Shown: positions 8,346 to 17,838, counted from the stretch's first letter. The stretch: DNA of 64,000 nt from Actinomycetes bacterium (GCA_021808665.1 JAKBBA010000019.1:1-64000); one strand, 5' to 3'. Notes: generated from the sequence alone by a model not told the origin. Translations and numbers: made by a program.

Positions 8346-8776
8346 ACGCGCTCCCTAGCGTTTGTGTCGGTGTTGACGCACACGGTGCGTACCGAGGTGA
8401 CAATAACGGCGCCGGCACTGGAGTTGCGTTGGGAGTTGATGACAGAATCGAGCACCGGCTTACTCGCCCGGTCGAATCCCTCCCAACGCATCTTGGAGGA
8501 TGTGGCTGGTGTGACCGCTGGCCGGCTCCGCGAGGTCCGCCGACCCTCAGGTTTCGCTCTGAATGAACCCGGGTTCGCGGCAAACGACTCATCCCTATCG
8601 GTAGAGGCCGTCAGCACCGTCTTATAGCGGAACAAATTGAAGGGCGACGGCGGGGAAACTCGATTTGAGACCGCGTCCCTCTGCTGGGACGCCGATGAGC
8701 AAGCCGAAGGTGCTTCGCCGGAGTTGGAGACGTAGGCGTCAGCAGTAAAGGCTACGGCGAGAGCGTCAATGATCAC
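8315..8776 (-). CDS. hypothetical protein between ArdC and VirD4 genes
   Basis: 153-residue frame, not recognised. Its ATG overlaps the ArdC stop (ATGA), which supports translation, but its last 30 bases overlap the start of the VirD4 gene and the composition is Ser/Arg-rich without a clear fold. No membrane segment or motif. It may be a genuine small operon member or only an open spacer. Confidence 0.45.
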   Translation of the reverse strand: MIIDALAVAFTADAYVSNSGEAPSACSSASQQRDAVSNRVSPPSPFNLFRYKTVLTASTDRDESFAANPGSFRAKPEGRRTSRSRPAVTPATSSKMRWEGFDRASKPVLDSVINSQRNSSAGAVIVTSVRTVCVNTDTNARERVWDGPGPEPA

Positions 8777-9858
8777 AGTCCCACACCCGCTTCGCCGGCT
8801 GGCTCAAACGCCACGGAGACCTCCGCTGATGCGCCAAGCCCTGCACGCAACCCCTCCCGGCGGCCCTGCGCAACTGCCACTGCGGCTTCGACACCCGGCG
8901 GCCGTCCGCCGCCGAAGTGGGAAGCGGGACTGGCCTCAATGATCCGGCGTGCCGCGCCGGTCACACGGGCCTGGGTGGCGGCGACCGCTTTGCCAGCGTT
9001 CTCGCCGGCCCAGGCGGCCACATACGGGAAACTGTATCCGTCGGTAGGCATGCCGTGCACCGAGGCGACTACGTAAGCAACCGACTCGGCCTCGACCTCC
9101 TTGATCGGCCTTGGCAGATCCTGGCCTGGCGGCCCTTCGTGTAAAAGACAGTGCGCCGCCTCATGAATCAGCGTCTTCACCATGGCGGCGTCATCCATGT
9201 CCGAGCGGATCAGCACCGTCCTCAAACCCCAGTTCGTCTGCCCGTTCGCTCCTTGTAGCGCCGAGGCGTCGGCGACAGCGTCGACCCGAAAGCCTCGGCC
9301 CTCGATAATCGCTAACACCGCCGCCCCGAGCCCGACGGGCGCCTCGCCGACAAGCAGGACCGGACGGGGCGGTTCAGGCAGGGCCACACCGGAGGTTTGC
9401 GAGACGTCGAAGACGTGCTCAACCCGGAACCCGGCCAGCACCTTGCGGCTTTCCACCTGCTCGTGCGGCGCTGGTAATTCGCCCATAGCAAGTGGGCGAC
9501 CCTGGCCGGATGAGTCCGCCGCGATACGGCGGTCGTAGCGGCACGGTGCCAGGATCGCGTAGCCGTGCTGGCCCTTGTCGACGCTCCGTCCGAGTGCTCT
9601 CCAGGTGTTGAAACCGGCCAGGTGACTGGGCTGCTTGGCAGGGACCAGTCCGTCCGCGAAGGCTTTGGCGTGCTGGGCGACGACAAGCATCACGTTGTTC
9701 GGACTGTAAGCGTGTAACTTCGCCTGAAAATCCAAGAACCTCCGCCAGTCGTCCCCGGTGGTCAGTTTCGCGACCTCGGCCGCCAAAACCTGCTGAGCTT
9801 CGGCGATCCGCGACGCTGCCTGCACCTGCCGCTGCCCGGTCGACAGCTTCGACATCAT
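8773..9858 (-). CDS. ardC: ArdC-like antirestriction protein with metallopeptidase domain
   Basis: 361 residues. The N-terminal ArdC domain (about 1-110) shows the SPNNVMLVVAQ and FNTWRALGRSVDKGQHGY blocks typical of ArdC ssDNA-binding proteins, followed by PCRYDR. The C-terminal part carries HEAAHCLLHEG and a downstream EVEAESVAY glutamate helix, an HExxH zinc-peptidase arrangement. ArdC proteins protect incoming single-stranded plasmid DNA against restriction. The start at 9858 is set by AAGGAGGTCACC directly upstream rather than the in-frame ATG 9 codons earlier. First gene of the recombination/replication operon. Confidence 0.87.
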   Translation of the reverse strand: MMSKLSTGQRQVQAASRIAEAQQVLAAEVAKLTTGDDWRRFLDFQAKLHAYSPNNVMLVVAQHAKAFADGLVPAKQPSHLAGFNTWRALGRSVDKGQHGYAILAPCRYDRRIAADSSGQGRPLAMGELPAPHEQVESRKVLAGFRVEHVFDVSQTSGVALPEPPRPVLLVGEAPVGLGAAVLAIIEGRGFRVDAVADASALQGANGQTNWGLRTVLIRSDMDDAAMVKTLIHEAAHCLLHEGPPGQDLPRPIKEVEAESVAYVVASVHGMPTDGYSFPYVAAWAGENAGKAVAATQARVTGAARRIIEASPASHFGGGRPPGVEAAVAVAQGRREGLRAGLGASAEVSVAFEPAGEAGVGL

Positions 9859-9975
9859 GGTGACCTCCTTCAAAGGCCACACCACGCAGCCCCTACCCGA
9901 TCACCACTGGGCGGTCCACGCTACGGAGACAACCCGGGGAATAGCCTTCAGCACTACCACGCCAACCCTCGCTGA

Positions 9976-10785
9976 CTATGGTGCAACCTCGAAATCCGTT
10001 GATTGGCTATCCTTCAGACTCCGACGGTCGCTCACACTAGTTTCGACGGTCAGCGAGCCGCTGACTATCGCCTCTAGGGCAACGGTGTGCATAACGTCGG
10101 TTGCGACCTCAAGGTCGCCGTCGGATAGGTACTCCTGAGGGCCGTCTGGGTGGCCATCGAGGCCATCACTGACGGTGAGGATGCATGCGGCTCTGACGTG
10201 TTCGGAGGCACTGCTGGCGCGAAGAGCAAGACTAAACATCGCGGCCGACTCCATCTCGACAGCGAGAAGTCCTTGCTTTCGCCAATCGCCAGTGGACGTA
10301 GCCGACAAATGCGGTTCAACATCAACTGTGACGACCGGTCCAACGTGGAGAGCCGACGGCGATTGTTGGGCGGCACGAACAAGCGCCGACGTGAGTTCGA
10401 AGTCCGGTACGGCGGCGACAGGGCTTGTTCCGGCGAGACTCCGAGTAGTGCCGTCGCCCGCGGCAGAACCGGTCACGACGACGAGGTGCCCGTTTCGAAC
10501 GGAGGTGGCGAACGAGCTGCAGGTTCCGATTCGAACCATCTGGCGGACACCGTATTCGATAAGCTCTTGTCCGATCATCGCCATGCTCGGACAGCCCATT
10601 CCGACCGCCTGGAGGCTAACGTCGACGCCTCGATATGTGCCCGTGTAGCCGACCAGTCCCCGATGCTCCGTCACAAGCCTGGCGGCGCTAAGCATTCCCG
10701 CTAAGCGTGAAATCCGCCCTGGGTCGCCCGCGACGAGGACCCGGCTCGCGTAAGCGCCCTGTTCGGCCCTCAAATATATCGCCAT
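9976..10785 (-). CDS. nucleoside phosphorylase (PNP/UDP family)
   Basis: 269 residues, hexameric nucleoside phosphorylase fold (DeoD/Udp). Seen: VAGDPGRISRLAGML near the N-terminus (phosphate site), QAVGMGCPSMAMIGQELI, VRIGTCSS, and LLAVEMESAAMFSLA (ribose-binding EMES motif) with ILTVSD near the end. It splits a ribonucleoside plus phosphate into base and ribose-1-phosphate. Last gene of the long catabolic operon, 128 bases after the MalG-type permease, with AAGGAG before the ATG. Its presence beside a pentonate-type oxidation pathway suggests the imported compound is a nucleoside or nucleoside-like glycoside. The C-terminal tail (LKDSQSTDFEVAP) is extra. Confidence 0.88.
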   Translation of the reverse strand: MAIYLRAEQGAYASRVLVAGDPGRISRLAGMLSAARLVTEHRGLVGYTGTYRGVDVSLQAVGMGCPSMAMIGQELIEYGVRQMVRIGTCSSFATSVRNGHLVVVTGSAAGDGTTRSLAGTSPVAAVPDFELTSALVRAAQQSPSALHVGPVVTVDVEPHLSATSTGDWRKQGLLAVEMESAAMFSLALRASSASEHVRAACILTVSDGLDGHPDGPQEYLSDGDLEVATDVMHTVALEAIVSGSLTVETSVSDRRSLKDSQSTDFEVAP

Positions 10786-10913
10786 CTGTAACGCTCCTTA
10801 GTTTCTCTCTATTGTTGTACAAGATCCTTGGCCTGCAAGTCGCCGACCTATCGAGGCGCCCGAGCCAGGCAATGCCGTCCGGTCGAATCAGGTCTAGTGG
10901 CAACCGCGTCCAC

Positions 10914-11786
10914 TTAGCGCGCAGAGCCCAGGGTTAGCCCACGGACCAGGTAACGCTGAAATGCAACGTACACGAAGGCGGCCGGTATGGTGCTCAATAG
11001 TGCCCCTGCCATCAGGCTCGGCACGTCCACAACTCGAGACGACGCGAGGACTCCAAGGCCAACGGTGAAAGTCCGCACGCCCGGCTCTTGGAGAAAGAGC
11101 AGGCCGATCAAGAGGTCATTCCATATGGGGATGAACTGGAGCACTATGACAGTAGCGAATGCTGGTTTGGCGAGGGGCAGCGCGATGCGCCAGAAGCAAC
11201 CATTGTAGGTGAGGCCATCAGAGCGCCCCGAGTCGATGAGTTCATCAGGAATACCTCGGAAATAGGTCGTCATTAGAAACGTCGCGAATGGAGTACCCAC
11301 GGCGACATACACCAAGATCGCTCCCGGATAGCTATTGATCAGATGAAACCGCGCGAGGTTTACATATTCGGCAATGATGACGGACTGTACGGGAATCATC
11401 ATCGCACCGAAGATCCCAAGGAGTGCTACGGTGCGTCCCTTGAATTTCGTCTTCGCAAAGGCAAAACCCGCACAGCTAGCGACTACAAGTATGATCAGGA
11501 TCGCTACGATGCAGATAAGTAGTGAATTAGCCATCTCCTGCCCGACCGGCACGGACGAGAATAGCCGCGCCCAGCTGCGTAGGGAGAAGCCATGTCCGGA
11601 CTCATATTGCGCCTCAGATCGAAAGGCGGTCGTAGCCATAAAGTAGAATGGGTACATGAGCGCTGCCGACACGAGTGCCAGAGCGACCCAGATCACGATT
11701 CGACTCGGTGAGACACGCAACGATCGGGTTTGGAGCCGAGCGTTTTTCGATTGGCGGCGCCTTACAACAGACGTCGGGTTGTCCAC
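10914..11786 (-). CDS. CUT1-family sugar ABC transporter permease (MalG type)
   Basis: 290 residues with about six membrane segments, beginning at residue 30 after a basic cytoplasmic tail. The transport signature loop is DELIDSGRSDGLTYN...IALPLAKP, a degenerate EAA motif (normally EAA-xxDGA), which docks to the ATPase. It is separated from the MalF-type permease by one base. Noticeably AT-richer than the ICE genes, like the other transporter genes here, suggesting separate ancestry of this cargo. Confidence 0.9.
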   Translation of the reverse strand: MDNPTSVVRRRQSKNARLQTRSLRVSPSRIVIWVALALVSAALMYPFYFMATTAFRSEAQYESGHGFSLRSWARLFSSVPVGQEMANSLLICIVAILIILVVASCAGFAFAKTKFKGRTVALLGIFGAMMIPVQSVIIAEYVNLARFHLINSYPGAILVYVAVGTPFATFLMTTYFRGIPDELIDSGRSDGLTYNGCFWRIALPLAKPAFATVIVLQFIPIWNDLLIGLLFLQEPGVRTFTVGLGVLASSRVVDVPSLMAGALLSTIPAAFVYVAFQRYLVRGLTLGSAR

Positions 11787-11787
11787 G

Positions 11788-12726
11788 CTAGTTCTCGCCG
11801 CGGAGCACGATGAATTGCACTGCGCTCACTCCGGCGAGCATGACAAATAGTACGATACCAAGGAGGGCACCGATGCCGAACGCCCCCGTACCGAACGCCT
11901 GCTGATAGATGAAGAACTCGATTGTCGTTGTTCCGTAATTTGGGCCGCCACCTGTCATCGTGTATATTAGGCTAAATAGAGCAGAGAAGGCGCTAATGGA
12001 CGTTATGACGAACGTGAAGATAAAGTATCTTCGCAGCAGTGGAATCGTCAGGTGTCTGTAGCTTTTCCACCATCCCGTGCCGTCGAGTTTTCCTGCCTCA
12101 TAGATCGCCGAATCGATCGTGGCCATCCCCGTCACGAACACCAGAGTATTTACACCGACGAGTGAGTACACAAATGTGATTCCAATGGCGCCGAGCGCTG
12201 TATACGGACTTCCAAGCCAGTTTCGTTCCAGAACGCCGAGGCCAACCCCTCCAAGGACATGGTTGATCAGACCGTGCCGCGCGAAGGCTTGGACCCCGAT
12301 TAGGCCGAGCACCACCCACGACACGGATGTCGGAATAATTATTGCTGCCCGGAAGACGCGCCAACCCCACACTCGCTCGTTCAATAGGGCGGCAAGTGTC
12401 ACTCCACAGATCATGGTCACTGGCACGGCGAGGAGGAGGATGGCATTGTTTTCCAGTACGCGCCAGAATATGGGGTTCTGGAACTCTGCGCGATACGTTG
12501 CAGGCCCGACCCACTTCGAGGTGATACCGTTCCAGTTTGTCATGCTGTAGTAGATGGCCTCACCGATCGGCACGAGCAGCAAGAGGGTGACAATCGTGAC
12601 AGCAGGCAGGACGAGAACCCGACCGGCTCGTTCGCGGTCTTGGTAGAGGCCTCCCCGGCGCCGAGCAACGGCCGTGCGGCGGAGCACTCCCGCCTTTGTA
12701 GGCGGGAGTGTCGAGTCTGTCCTCAT
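11788..12726 (-). CDS. CUT1-family sugar ABC transporter permease (MalF type)
   Basis: 312 residues, about six membrane segments from residue 35 on. The EAA loop reads YEAGKLDGTGWWKSYRHLTIPLLRR, which fits binding-protein-dependent permeases. The first 30 residues are Arg-rich. The coding sequence contains a perfect 11-bp hairpin 16-41 bases after the start codon (12685-12710). The ribosome-binding site is weak, unlike that of the binding protein gene upstream, in line with lower permease than binding-protein output. Confidence 0.9.
   Translation of the reverse strand: MRTDSTLPPTKAGVLRRTAVARRRGGLYQDRERAGRVLVLPAVTIVTLLLLVPIGEAIYYSMTNWNGITSKWVGPATYRAEFQNPIFWRVLENNAILLLAVPVTMICGVTLAALLNERVWGWRVFRAAIIIPTSVSWVVLGLIGVQAFARHGLINHVLGGVGLGVLERNWLGSPYTALGAIGITFVYSLVGVNTLVFVTGMATIDSAIYEAGKLDGTGWWKSYRHLTIPLLRRYFIFTFVITSISAFSALFSLIYTMTGGGPNYGTTTIEFFIYQQAFGTGAFGIGALLGIVLFVMLAGVSAVQFIVLRGEN
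12685..12710. promoter_or_regulatory. 11-bp perfect hairpin at the 5' end of the malF-type gene
   Basis: CACTCCCGCCT-TTGT-AGGCGGGAGTG is an 11-base perfect inverted repeat with a 4-base loop. It lies just inside the permease coding region, after the binding-protein gene. It may stabilise the upstream transcript or slow translation of the permease, or it may mean that the true permease start is downstream of it. Confidence 0.6.
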
Positions 12727-12767
12727 GACATTATCGTCTCTGGTGGTTGTCGGCGCCTAGTCAAAAG

Positions 12768-14153
12768 CTACCCCGCCGGTACCTGGTAAGTCGCCCAGCT
12801 AGTGCCGCGCTCTGAGGGAGGAAGCTGCTGCCATGCCTGCTCAAGGCTCTTGGCGGCGCCAGGTACGCTGATGCCGCCCTTGAGCATGTCGGGAAAGACG
12901 GTGCTGCCAGCGGTAACGAGGCCTGGTGCAAGGATGTTGTCCAACATCGGGTAGACCGTATACTGAGGCGAAGACGCGAGCGTCAGCATCGTTTTCGCGA
13001 GCGGGTTGGTGGTACCTACTCCGGTGACGGCGGGGACAAGTCCGGCATTGGCGATTATTGTCCCCGCTTGTTCGGTCGTCATGAACTGGAGAAATTTTGC
13101 TGCTGCTGCCTTGTGGGGAGAATACGAGGTCATTGCGAATCCGTTGCCGGCGAACTCCACGATCTTATGGGTTGGCGAGGTTGAGTAGGGAGGGATGAAA
13201 ACGCCGACATTGCTGCCTAATGCCTTTGTGAATGGAGCCGTGTCCCAGTTGCCCTTGATGATGATCGCTGCTTGACCTTTCGTGAAGGCGGACTGCACGT
13301 TCGTCGCAGTGAGTGCATCCGAATTCATGTATCCGTCGGTATACAACTGGTGCCACTGGGTGAGTTGAGTCTCAATGACCGGGCTCGACCATTTGATCTG
13401 GCCGTTATAGAGTCCCTCCCACTGGCTCGGAGTTAGCGCGCCGGCCATAAGGTAGCTGAGGTTATACCATGGGTAGAATTCGCCGGTAAGATTCTGTGTA
13501 CCTTCCTCTATACAGGTGGTATGGATGGCCTTGAGCTTCGCACAGTCGGTGAATAGCTGTGCCCAGTCGGTGGGCACTGAGCTGATGCCGGCCTTGGCGA
13601 AAAGGCTCTTATTGTAGAAGCCGACGTAAAACTGCTGCTGGAGCGGAATGACATAGGGAGCGGTGGGCTTGTTGAATCCAACCGAGCTCCACTGCGTTCC
13701 TCCCATCCGCTGCAGGTCCTGGGCGGGCACCCACGACTTCAGGTTTGTGAGGTATGAGCGATACTGCATCGTGAAGAGCCCGGTCCACATGTTGACAAGA
13801 TCAGGCCCAGTCTTCGAGACAGCGGCAGCTTGCAGTAAGGCGAAGTAGTTCGAACGGGGTTGTGCAACATTGGTGATGGTTATAGTTGGATTTGCCTTTT
13901 CGAACGCTTTGATCAGGATCGGAACGACGGTTGCCTGGTTCCCGTTGCCGAGGTTCTGCCAGAGAGTGAGCTTCACATTGGTTGGTGCCGATCCTTGGGA
14001 TTGGCTGCCGGTTGAGCCTGAGCAGGACGCCAAGCCGACCACTGCCACGGCTGTAGCGATCACGGCGCCGGGACGGCCGATAGTTCTTTTTCGGCTCTGT
14101 TCTACTTGTGCCTGGTTATGGGTGTGTGAGCGTTTGAACGTTGGATGTCTCAT
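12768..14153 (-). CDS. sugar ABC transporter substrate-binding lipoprotein (CUT1)
   Basis: 461 residues. Lipoprotein signal peptide with a basic N-terminus, hydrophobic stretch AVIATAVAVVGL and lipobox LASC (Cys about 44). Then a bacterial extracellular solute-binding protein type 1 fold: LTLWQNLGN, IKAFEKANPTITI, KGNWDTAPF and the late AAAAKFLQFMTT helix. AAAGGAG precedes the ATG at good spacing. It captures the substrate outside the membrane for the two permeases and the ATPase at 16672-17838. The substrate cannot be read from sequence; context points to a pentose, nucleoside or sugar acid. Confidence 0.92.
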   Translation of the reverse strand: MRHPTFKRSHTHNQAQVEQSRKRTIGRPGAVIATAVAVVGLASCSGSTGSQSQGSAPTNVKLTLWQNLGNGNQATVVPILIKAFEKANPTITITNVAQPRSNYFALLQAAAVSKTGPDLVNMWTGLFTMQYRSYLTNLKSWVPAQDLQRMGGTQWSSVGFNKPTAPYVIPLQQQFYVGFYNKSLFAKAGISSVPTDWAQLFTDCAKLKAIHTTCIEEGTQNLTGEFYPWYNLSYLMAGALTPSQWEGLYNGQIKWSSPVIETQLTQWHQLYTDGYMNSDALTATNVQSAFTKGQAAIIIKGNWDTAPFTKALGSNVGVFIPPYSTSPTHKIVEFAGNGFAMTSYSPHKAAAAKFLQFMTTEQAGTIIANAGLVPAVTGVGTTNPLAKTMLTLASSPQYTVYPMLDNILAPGLVTAGSTVFPDMLKGGISVPGAAKSLEQAWQQLPPSERGTSWATYQVPAG

Positions 14154-14192
14154 GTGTGCTCCTTTACCGGGTTGTCATTGGCGATACGAGAA

Positions 14193-15839
14193 TCAGAGGG
14201 TGGGGCGAATGCCCGAGCATTGGTTATCGGGGGATAGCACGTCGCTACGCGATGGCAGATCGTGACTCACGACCATCCCGGCACGGGGTTTGACGCGTTC
14301 GTGTTCTTCGCGCTTCCCCTGTGAGGTCTGGAGGACCCCGTCGATCCGGCGAGGGATGCCTAGCGGGTTCGCGTCCTTGAGTTCGTCTGGGAGGAAGGCA
14401 TTGGGCACTGATTGGAGGGCGACAGGGCGCAGCCATCTCTCAATTGCGCGGGCGCCGACCGATGTCGCGCCCGGCGCCGTGGTCGACGGCCACGGCCCAC
14501 CGTGCTGCATCGACCAGCTGACGCTGACACCCGTCGGATAAGAGTTCATCGTCACTCGGCCCGCTCGGTGCATGGAGGTCCGCAGTAGCCAGGCGGCGTC
14601 TGGATCGTTAGCGGCGACAAAGACGCTGAGGGTAAGCGCCGGCTCGGCGGCCTCGAGCGCAGAGGCGAGTTCATCGGCCGATCCGTAGCGTATGACTAAG
14701 GCGAGCGGCCCGAAGCACTCTTCGCGTAGCGGTGTGACTCCAGACTGGCCGAACCGGTTGGCTCTGACCTCATACAGAGCGGCTGTGACCCGCCCCGGAC
14801 CCGCGGTGCTGCCCCGAACGAGCGGCCGCACGCCGCGGACCGCCTCGATCGCCGATACAGTCGTTCGAAAGTGATCGGCGATGCCCGATGTGAGCATCGT
14901 GAACGAACCGAGGGCGGAGACTGCTTCGACGAGTGCGTCTACCAGCGAGTCGCCGTCGACACCGGTAGGGACGAAGAGGAGACCCGGCTTCGTGCAGAAT
15001 TGGCCTGCGCCGAGGGTCATGGATTGGGCGGCACCAACGGCGATCTCAGCTGGGCGCTCCGCTGCTGCGGCCGGCGTCACCACCAAGGGATTGGCAGCCC
15101 CGAGCTCACCGTAGAAGGGGATCGGTGTCGGGCGGCTGTTTGCTTGCTTGAGGAGGATCCGTCCGGCGCTGACCGAGCCCGTGAACCCGACAGCGGCGAT
15201 CTCTGCCGCGTCCACTAAGGCTATGCCCGCCTCGAAGCCATGGAGCAGGCCGAGCGTCCCTCCGGGCGCTCCGGACGCGTCTGCTGCACGGGTGAGAGCA
15301 GCGAAGGCCGCCATACTGGTCGCGGGGTGCGCCGGATGTGCCTTGATGACGACGGTGCACCCCGCTGCCAACGCCGACGCCGTGTCTCCGCCGGGGACTG
15401 AAAAGGCGAGAGGGAAGTTAGAACTACCAAAGACGCCGACCGGCCCGAGGGGAACGCGCATGCGCCGCAGGTCGGGAAGCAGCCCCATCGGTGAATCCTT
15501 GGCATGGTCGATTGATACGTCAAGGAACAAGCCGTCCTCGACGACATCCGCGAAGAAGCGAAGTTGGAATGTCGTGCGGCGGAGTTCACCCCTAAGGCGG
15601 GGGATCCCGAGGGCCGTCTCCTCGTCAGCAAGCGCTACGATCGTTTCGGTGTCAGCGTCGAGCGCGTCCGCCATGCCCCTCAGCATTCCGGCACGCCAGC
15701 TGAGCGGCCGGGCAGCAAACTCTGACGCGGCGCTAGCAGCACGGGATGTCGCTTCGGCGACTTCGACTGGGGTCGTCTCCGCTACATCCAGCGAGCGCTG
15801 CTCGCCGGTGGAAGGGTTGGTGCTGACCACGGAAGGCAC
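14193..15839 (-). CDS. aldehyde dehydrogenase, alpha-ketoglutarate-semialdehyde dehydrogenase type
   Basis: 548 residues. It belongs to the KGSADH branch of the aldehyde dehydrogenases, which oxidise 2,5-dioxopentanoate to alpha-ketoglutarate with NAD(P). Seen: GVFGSSNFPLAFSVPGGDTASALAAG, FTGSVSAGRILL, catalytic Glu in GELGAANPLVV, catalytic Cys in GAGQFCTKPG, and the family C-terminus PDELKDANPLGIPR. The GTG start at 15839 has GGGAG seven bases upstream and lies just after the lactonase stop. An extra C-terminal tail of about 35 residues is unusual. It should be the last step of a Weimberg-like pathway. Confidence 0.9.
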   Translation of the reverse strand: MPSVVSTNPSTGEQRSLDVAETTPVEVAEATSRAASAASEFAARPLSWRAGMLRGMADALDADTETIVALADEETALGIPRLRGELRRTTFQLRFFADVVEDGLFLDVSIDHAKDSPMGLLPDLRRMRVPLGPVGVFGSSNFPLAFSVPGGDTASALAAGCTVVIKAHPAHPATSMAAFAALTRAADASGAPGGTLGLLHGFEAGIALVDAAEIAAVGFTGSVSAGRILLKQANSRPTPIPFYGELGAANPLVVTPAAAAERPAEIAVGAAQSMTLGAGQFCTKPGLLFVPTGVDGDSLVDALVEAVSALGSFTMLTSGIADHFRTTVSAIEAVRGVRPLVRGSTAGPGRVTAALYEVRANRFGQSGVTPLREECFGPLALVIRYGSADELASALEAAEPALTLSVFVAANDPDAAWLLRTSMHRAGRVTMNSYPTGVSVSWSMQHGGPWPSTTAPGATSVGARAIERWLRPVALQSVPNAFLPDELKDANPLGIPRRIDGVLQTSQGKREEHERVKPRAGMVVSHDLPSRSDVLSPDNQCSGIRPTL

Positions 15840-15841
15840 CG

Positions 15842-16675
15842 TCAGTCTCCCATTCTGAACGGGTATTGGACGGGCGCCCCGGCATGCGGCCAGCGGATCG
15901 TCACCAGGTCGTGACCGCATAGTGAAGCAAGTGCCAGACGCTCGAACTGCTCGCCGCAGAAAGCGACGTTGGTCGGCGACAGGATCGATTCGCCTGACCA
16001 GTCGTCGAGTACGAGTTCAAGCGCGTCGGTCTCGCTCCAGCGCCATAGCTGATTGGGCTGGTAGCAGGAGATGAGCAGACCGCCGTCGCCGTCGAGGGCG
16101 AGGCCGTCAGGCACGCAGCGTTCCATCTCGACCACCATCTCGAGCGGGCCACCGCCGACGGGCATCGCACTTACTCCCGGCGCTCCTGACTCGACGACCC
16201 ACAGCCGCTCACCGTCGACCGCGAGGCCGTTGGCGTAGGCGACACGTCTGTCCGTAACCTCGGCCGTCGACCCGGCAGGATCGACAGCCAGGACTCGACC
16301 GGAGGGCACGGAGAATGAACCGGAGTCGGAGACAAAGAGGCGCCCGTCGGGACCGAAGGCCGGATAGTTTGGGTAGTCGATGTCATCGCCAAACTGCTTC
16401 GGCCGACTACCCTCAGACAGCTGCCAGACGCAATGGTTTCCGGGGTCGCAGATGAATAGATCGCCGGCGACGTCGATGGCGATCCCAAGCAAAACCCCGC
16501 CCGATATCTCGACCTCGACCGAGACGGCGCCGTCGAGCAGGATCTTATAGATCTGCCCGGCCTCGCCTCCTGCCCAAAGGCACTTCCGCACCTGATCCCA
16601 ACAGACCGCCTCGACGTGGTCGAGATCTGTCGTTAACACCTGGCGGTCGAACGAGTCCGGGACGGTGATTGTCAT
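15842..16675 (-). CDS. SMP-30/gluconolactonase family sugar lactonase
   Basis: 277-residue six-bladed propeller of the SMP-30/regucalcin family, hydrolysing sugar-1,4- or 1,5-lactones to aldonic acids. Seen: metal-binding Glu in HVEAVCWD near residue 21, NYPAFGPDGRLFVSDSG, AYANGLAVDGERLWVVES (Asn ligand) and CVPDGLALDGDGGLLIS (Asp ligand). Its start overlaps the stop of the ABC ATPase gene (ATGA). It follows the dehydrogenase logically (lactone to acid) and precedes the dehydratase. Confidence 0.9.
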   Translation of the reverse strand: MTITVPDSFDRQVLTTDLDHVEAVCWDQVRKCLWAGGEAGQIYKILLDGAVSVEVEISGGVLLGIAIDVAGDLFICDPGNHCVWQLSEGSRPKQFGDDIDYPNYPAFGPDGRLFVSDSGSFSVPSGRVLAVDPAGSTAEVTDRRVAYANGLAVDGERLWVVESGAPGVSAMPVGGGPLEMVVEMERCVPDGLALDGDGGLLISCYQPNQLWRWSETDALELVLDDWSGESILSPTNVAFCGEQFERLALASLCGHDLVTIRWPHAGAPVQYPFRMGD

Positions 16676-17838
16676 GCCGTGCCCCCGAGTCGGACGTTGA
16701 GGCCGGTCTCAGCGTCGAAGAAGTGGAGACGATCCGGCGAGAGCCTTACGACCAACATCCCGCTCGTGCTCACAGGCGTGCGAGCACCAAGCCGAGCTAC
16801 GAGGCGGGTCGGCCTGGCTAGCAGGTTGTCATGGTCATCGGGTGTGGCGCGTCCATCCGGGGACTCGGGAATCGAAAGGTGGACCAGGGTTTCGGAGCCG
16901 AGCGCCTCGACGCGCTCGACCTTGGTCATGAGCCCGTCACTGACAGAAGCATTAGCGAGGACCTCGATGTCTTCGGGCCGTATGCCGAGCACTACATCCC
17001 TGTGCTCTTTGAAGGCCAGGTCGTGCGAGGTCGCGTAGGAGGCAGGGAGCTCTATCAGCTGCTCGCCGAGCGTGATTGCCACTCCGTCGCCCTTGCGGAC
17101 AAGTTTCGTCTGAAGCAGGTTCATTGGTGGCGATCCCATGAATCCGGCGACGAACTCGCTCGCCGGGCGGTCGTAGACCTCTTGAGGCGTGCCGACCTGC
17201 TGGAGCTTTCCGGCCCGCATCACGGCGACGCGATCGCCCATCGTCATTGCCTCTACCTGGTCGTGAGTGACGTAGACCGTTGCCACTCCCAGCATCCTCT
17301 GGATGCGGGCGATCTCAAGTCGCATCTCCACGCGCAGTTGGGCGTCAAGGTTTGACAGCGGCTCGTCCATCAAGAAGGCTTGGGGGCTGCGCACGATAGC
17401 CCGGCCCATCGCCACCCGCTGACGCTGACCGCCGGAGAGCGCCTTGGGGAGCCGGTCGAGATACTTGGTGAGCTGCAGAATGCCCGCTGCTTCGCTCACG
17501 CGGATGGCTATCTCCGCCTTCGGAACCCCACGGATCTTGAGGGCGAAGCCTACGTTCTGCGCCACCGACATGTGCGGATAGAGGGCGTAGTTTTGGAATA
17601 CCATCGCGATGTCGCGGTCCTTAGGCAGAACATTGTTCACCACCTTGCCGCCGATCGAGAGAGTTCCCGAGGAAACCTCCTCGAGGCCAGCTACCATCCG
17701 CAAAGCGGTCGTCTTGCCGCAGCCCGACGGCCCGACCAGCGCCATGAACTCGCCGTCGGCTATCTCCAGGGTAAGGTCGTCGACGACGGTGTTCTCCCCG
17801 AACACTTTCGTCACGCCAGCGAGGCTGATATCAGCCAC
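16672..17838 (-). CDS. sugar ABC transporter ATPase (MsmK/UgpC type)
   Basis: 388 residues. Walker A GPSGCGKTT, Q-loop VFQNYALYPHM, signature LSGGQRQR, Walker B AFLMDEPLSNLD, H-loop VTHDQVEAMT, then a TOBE/OB regulatory domain (GIRPEDI) typical of CUT1 transporters. The GTG start at 17838 (VADISLAGV) is supported by AAGGAG eight bases upstream. It energises the permeases and binding protein encoded downstream in the same operon. A 20-bp imperfect hairpin (17870-17889) lies just upstream. Confidence 0.93.
   Translation of the reverse strand: MADISLAGVTKVFGENTVVDDLTLEIADGEFMALVGPSGCGKTTALRMVAGLEEVSSGTLSIGGKVVNNVLPKDRDIAMVFQNYALYPHMSVAQNVGFALKIRGVPKAEIAIRVSEAAGILQLTKYLDRLPKALSGGQRQRVAMGRAIVRSPQAFLMDEPLSNLDAQLRVEMRLEIARIQRMLGVATVYVTHDQVEAMTMGDRVAVMRAGKLQQVGTPQEVYDRPASEFVAGFMGSPPMNLLQTKLVRKGDGVAITLGEQLIELPASYATSHDLAFKEHRDVVLGIRPEDIEVLANASVSDGLMTKVERVEALGSETLVHLSIPESPDGRATPDDHDNLLARPTRLVARLGARTPVSTSGMLVVRLSPDRLHFFDAETGLNVRLGGTA

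Noticed and set aside
14840..15858. Ser/Ala/Arg-rich plus-strand frames opposite the aldehyde dehydrogenase
   Set aside because: Antisense of a gene with all catalytic motifs intact.
16867..16877. CGGGAATCGAA, complement of part of the tRNA-Gly T-arm, as a second attachment site
   Set aside because: Only 11 bases match, it is inside the ABC ATPase gene, and the rest of the tRNA 3' end is absent.
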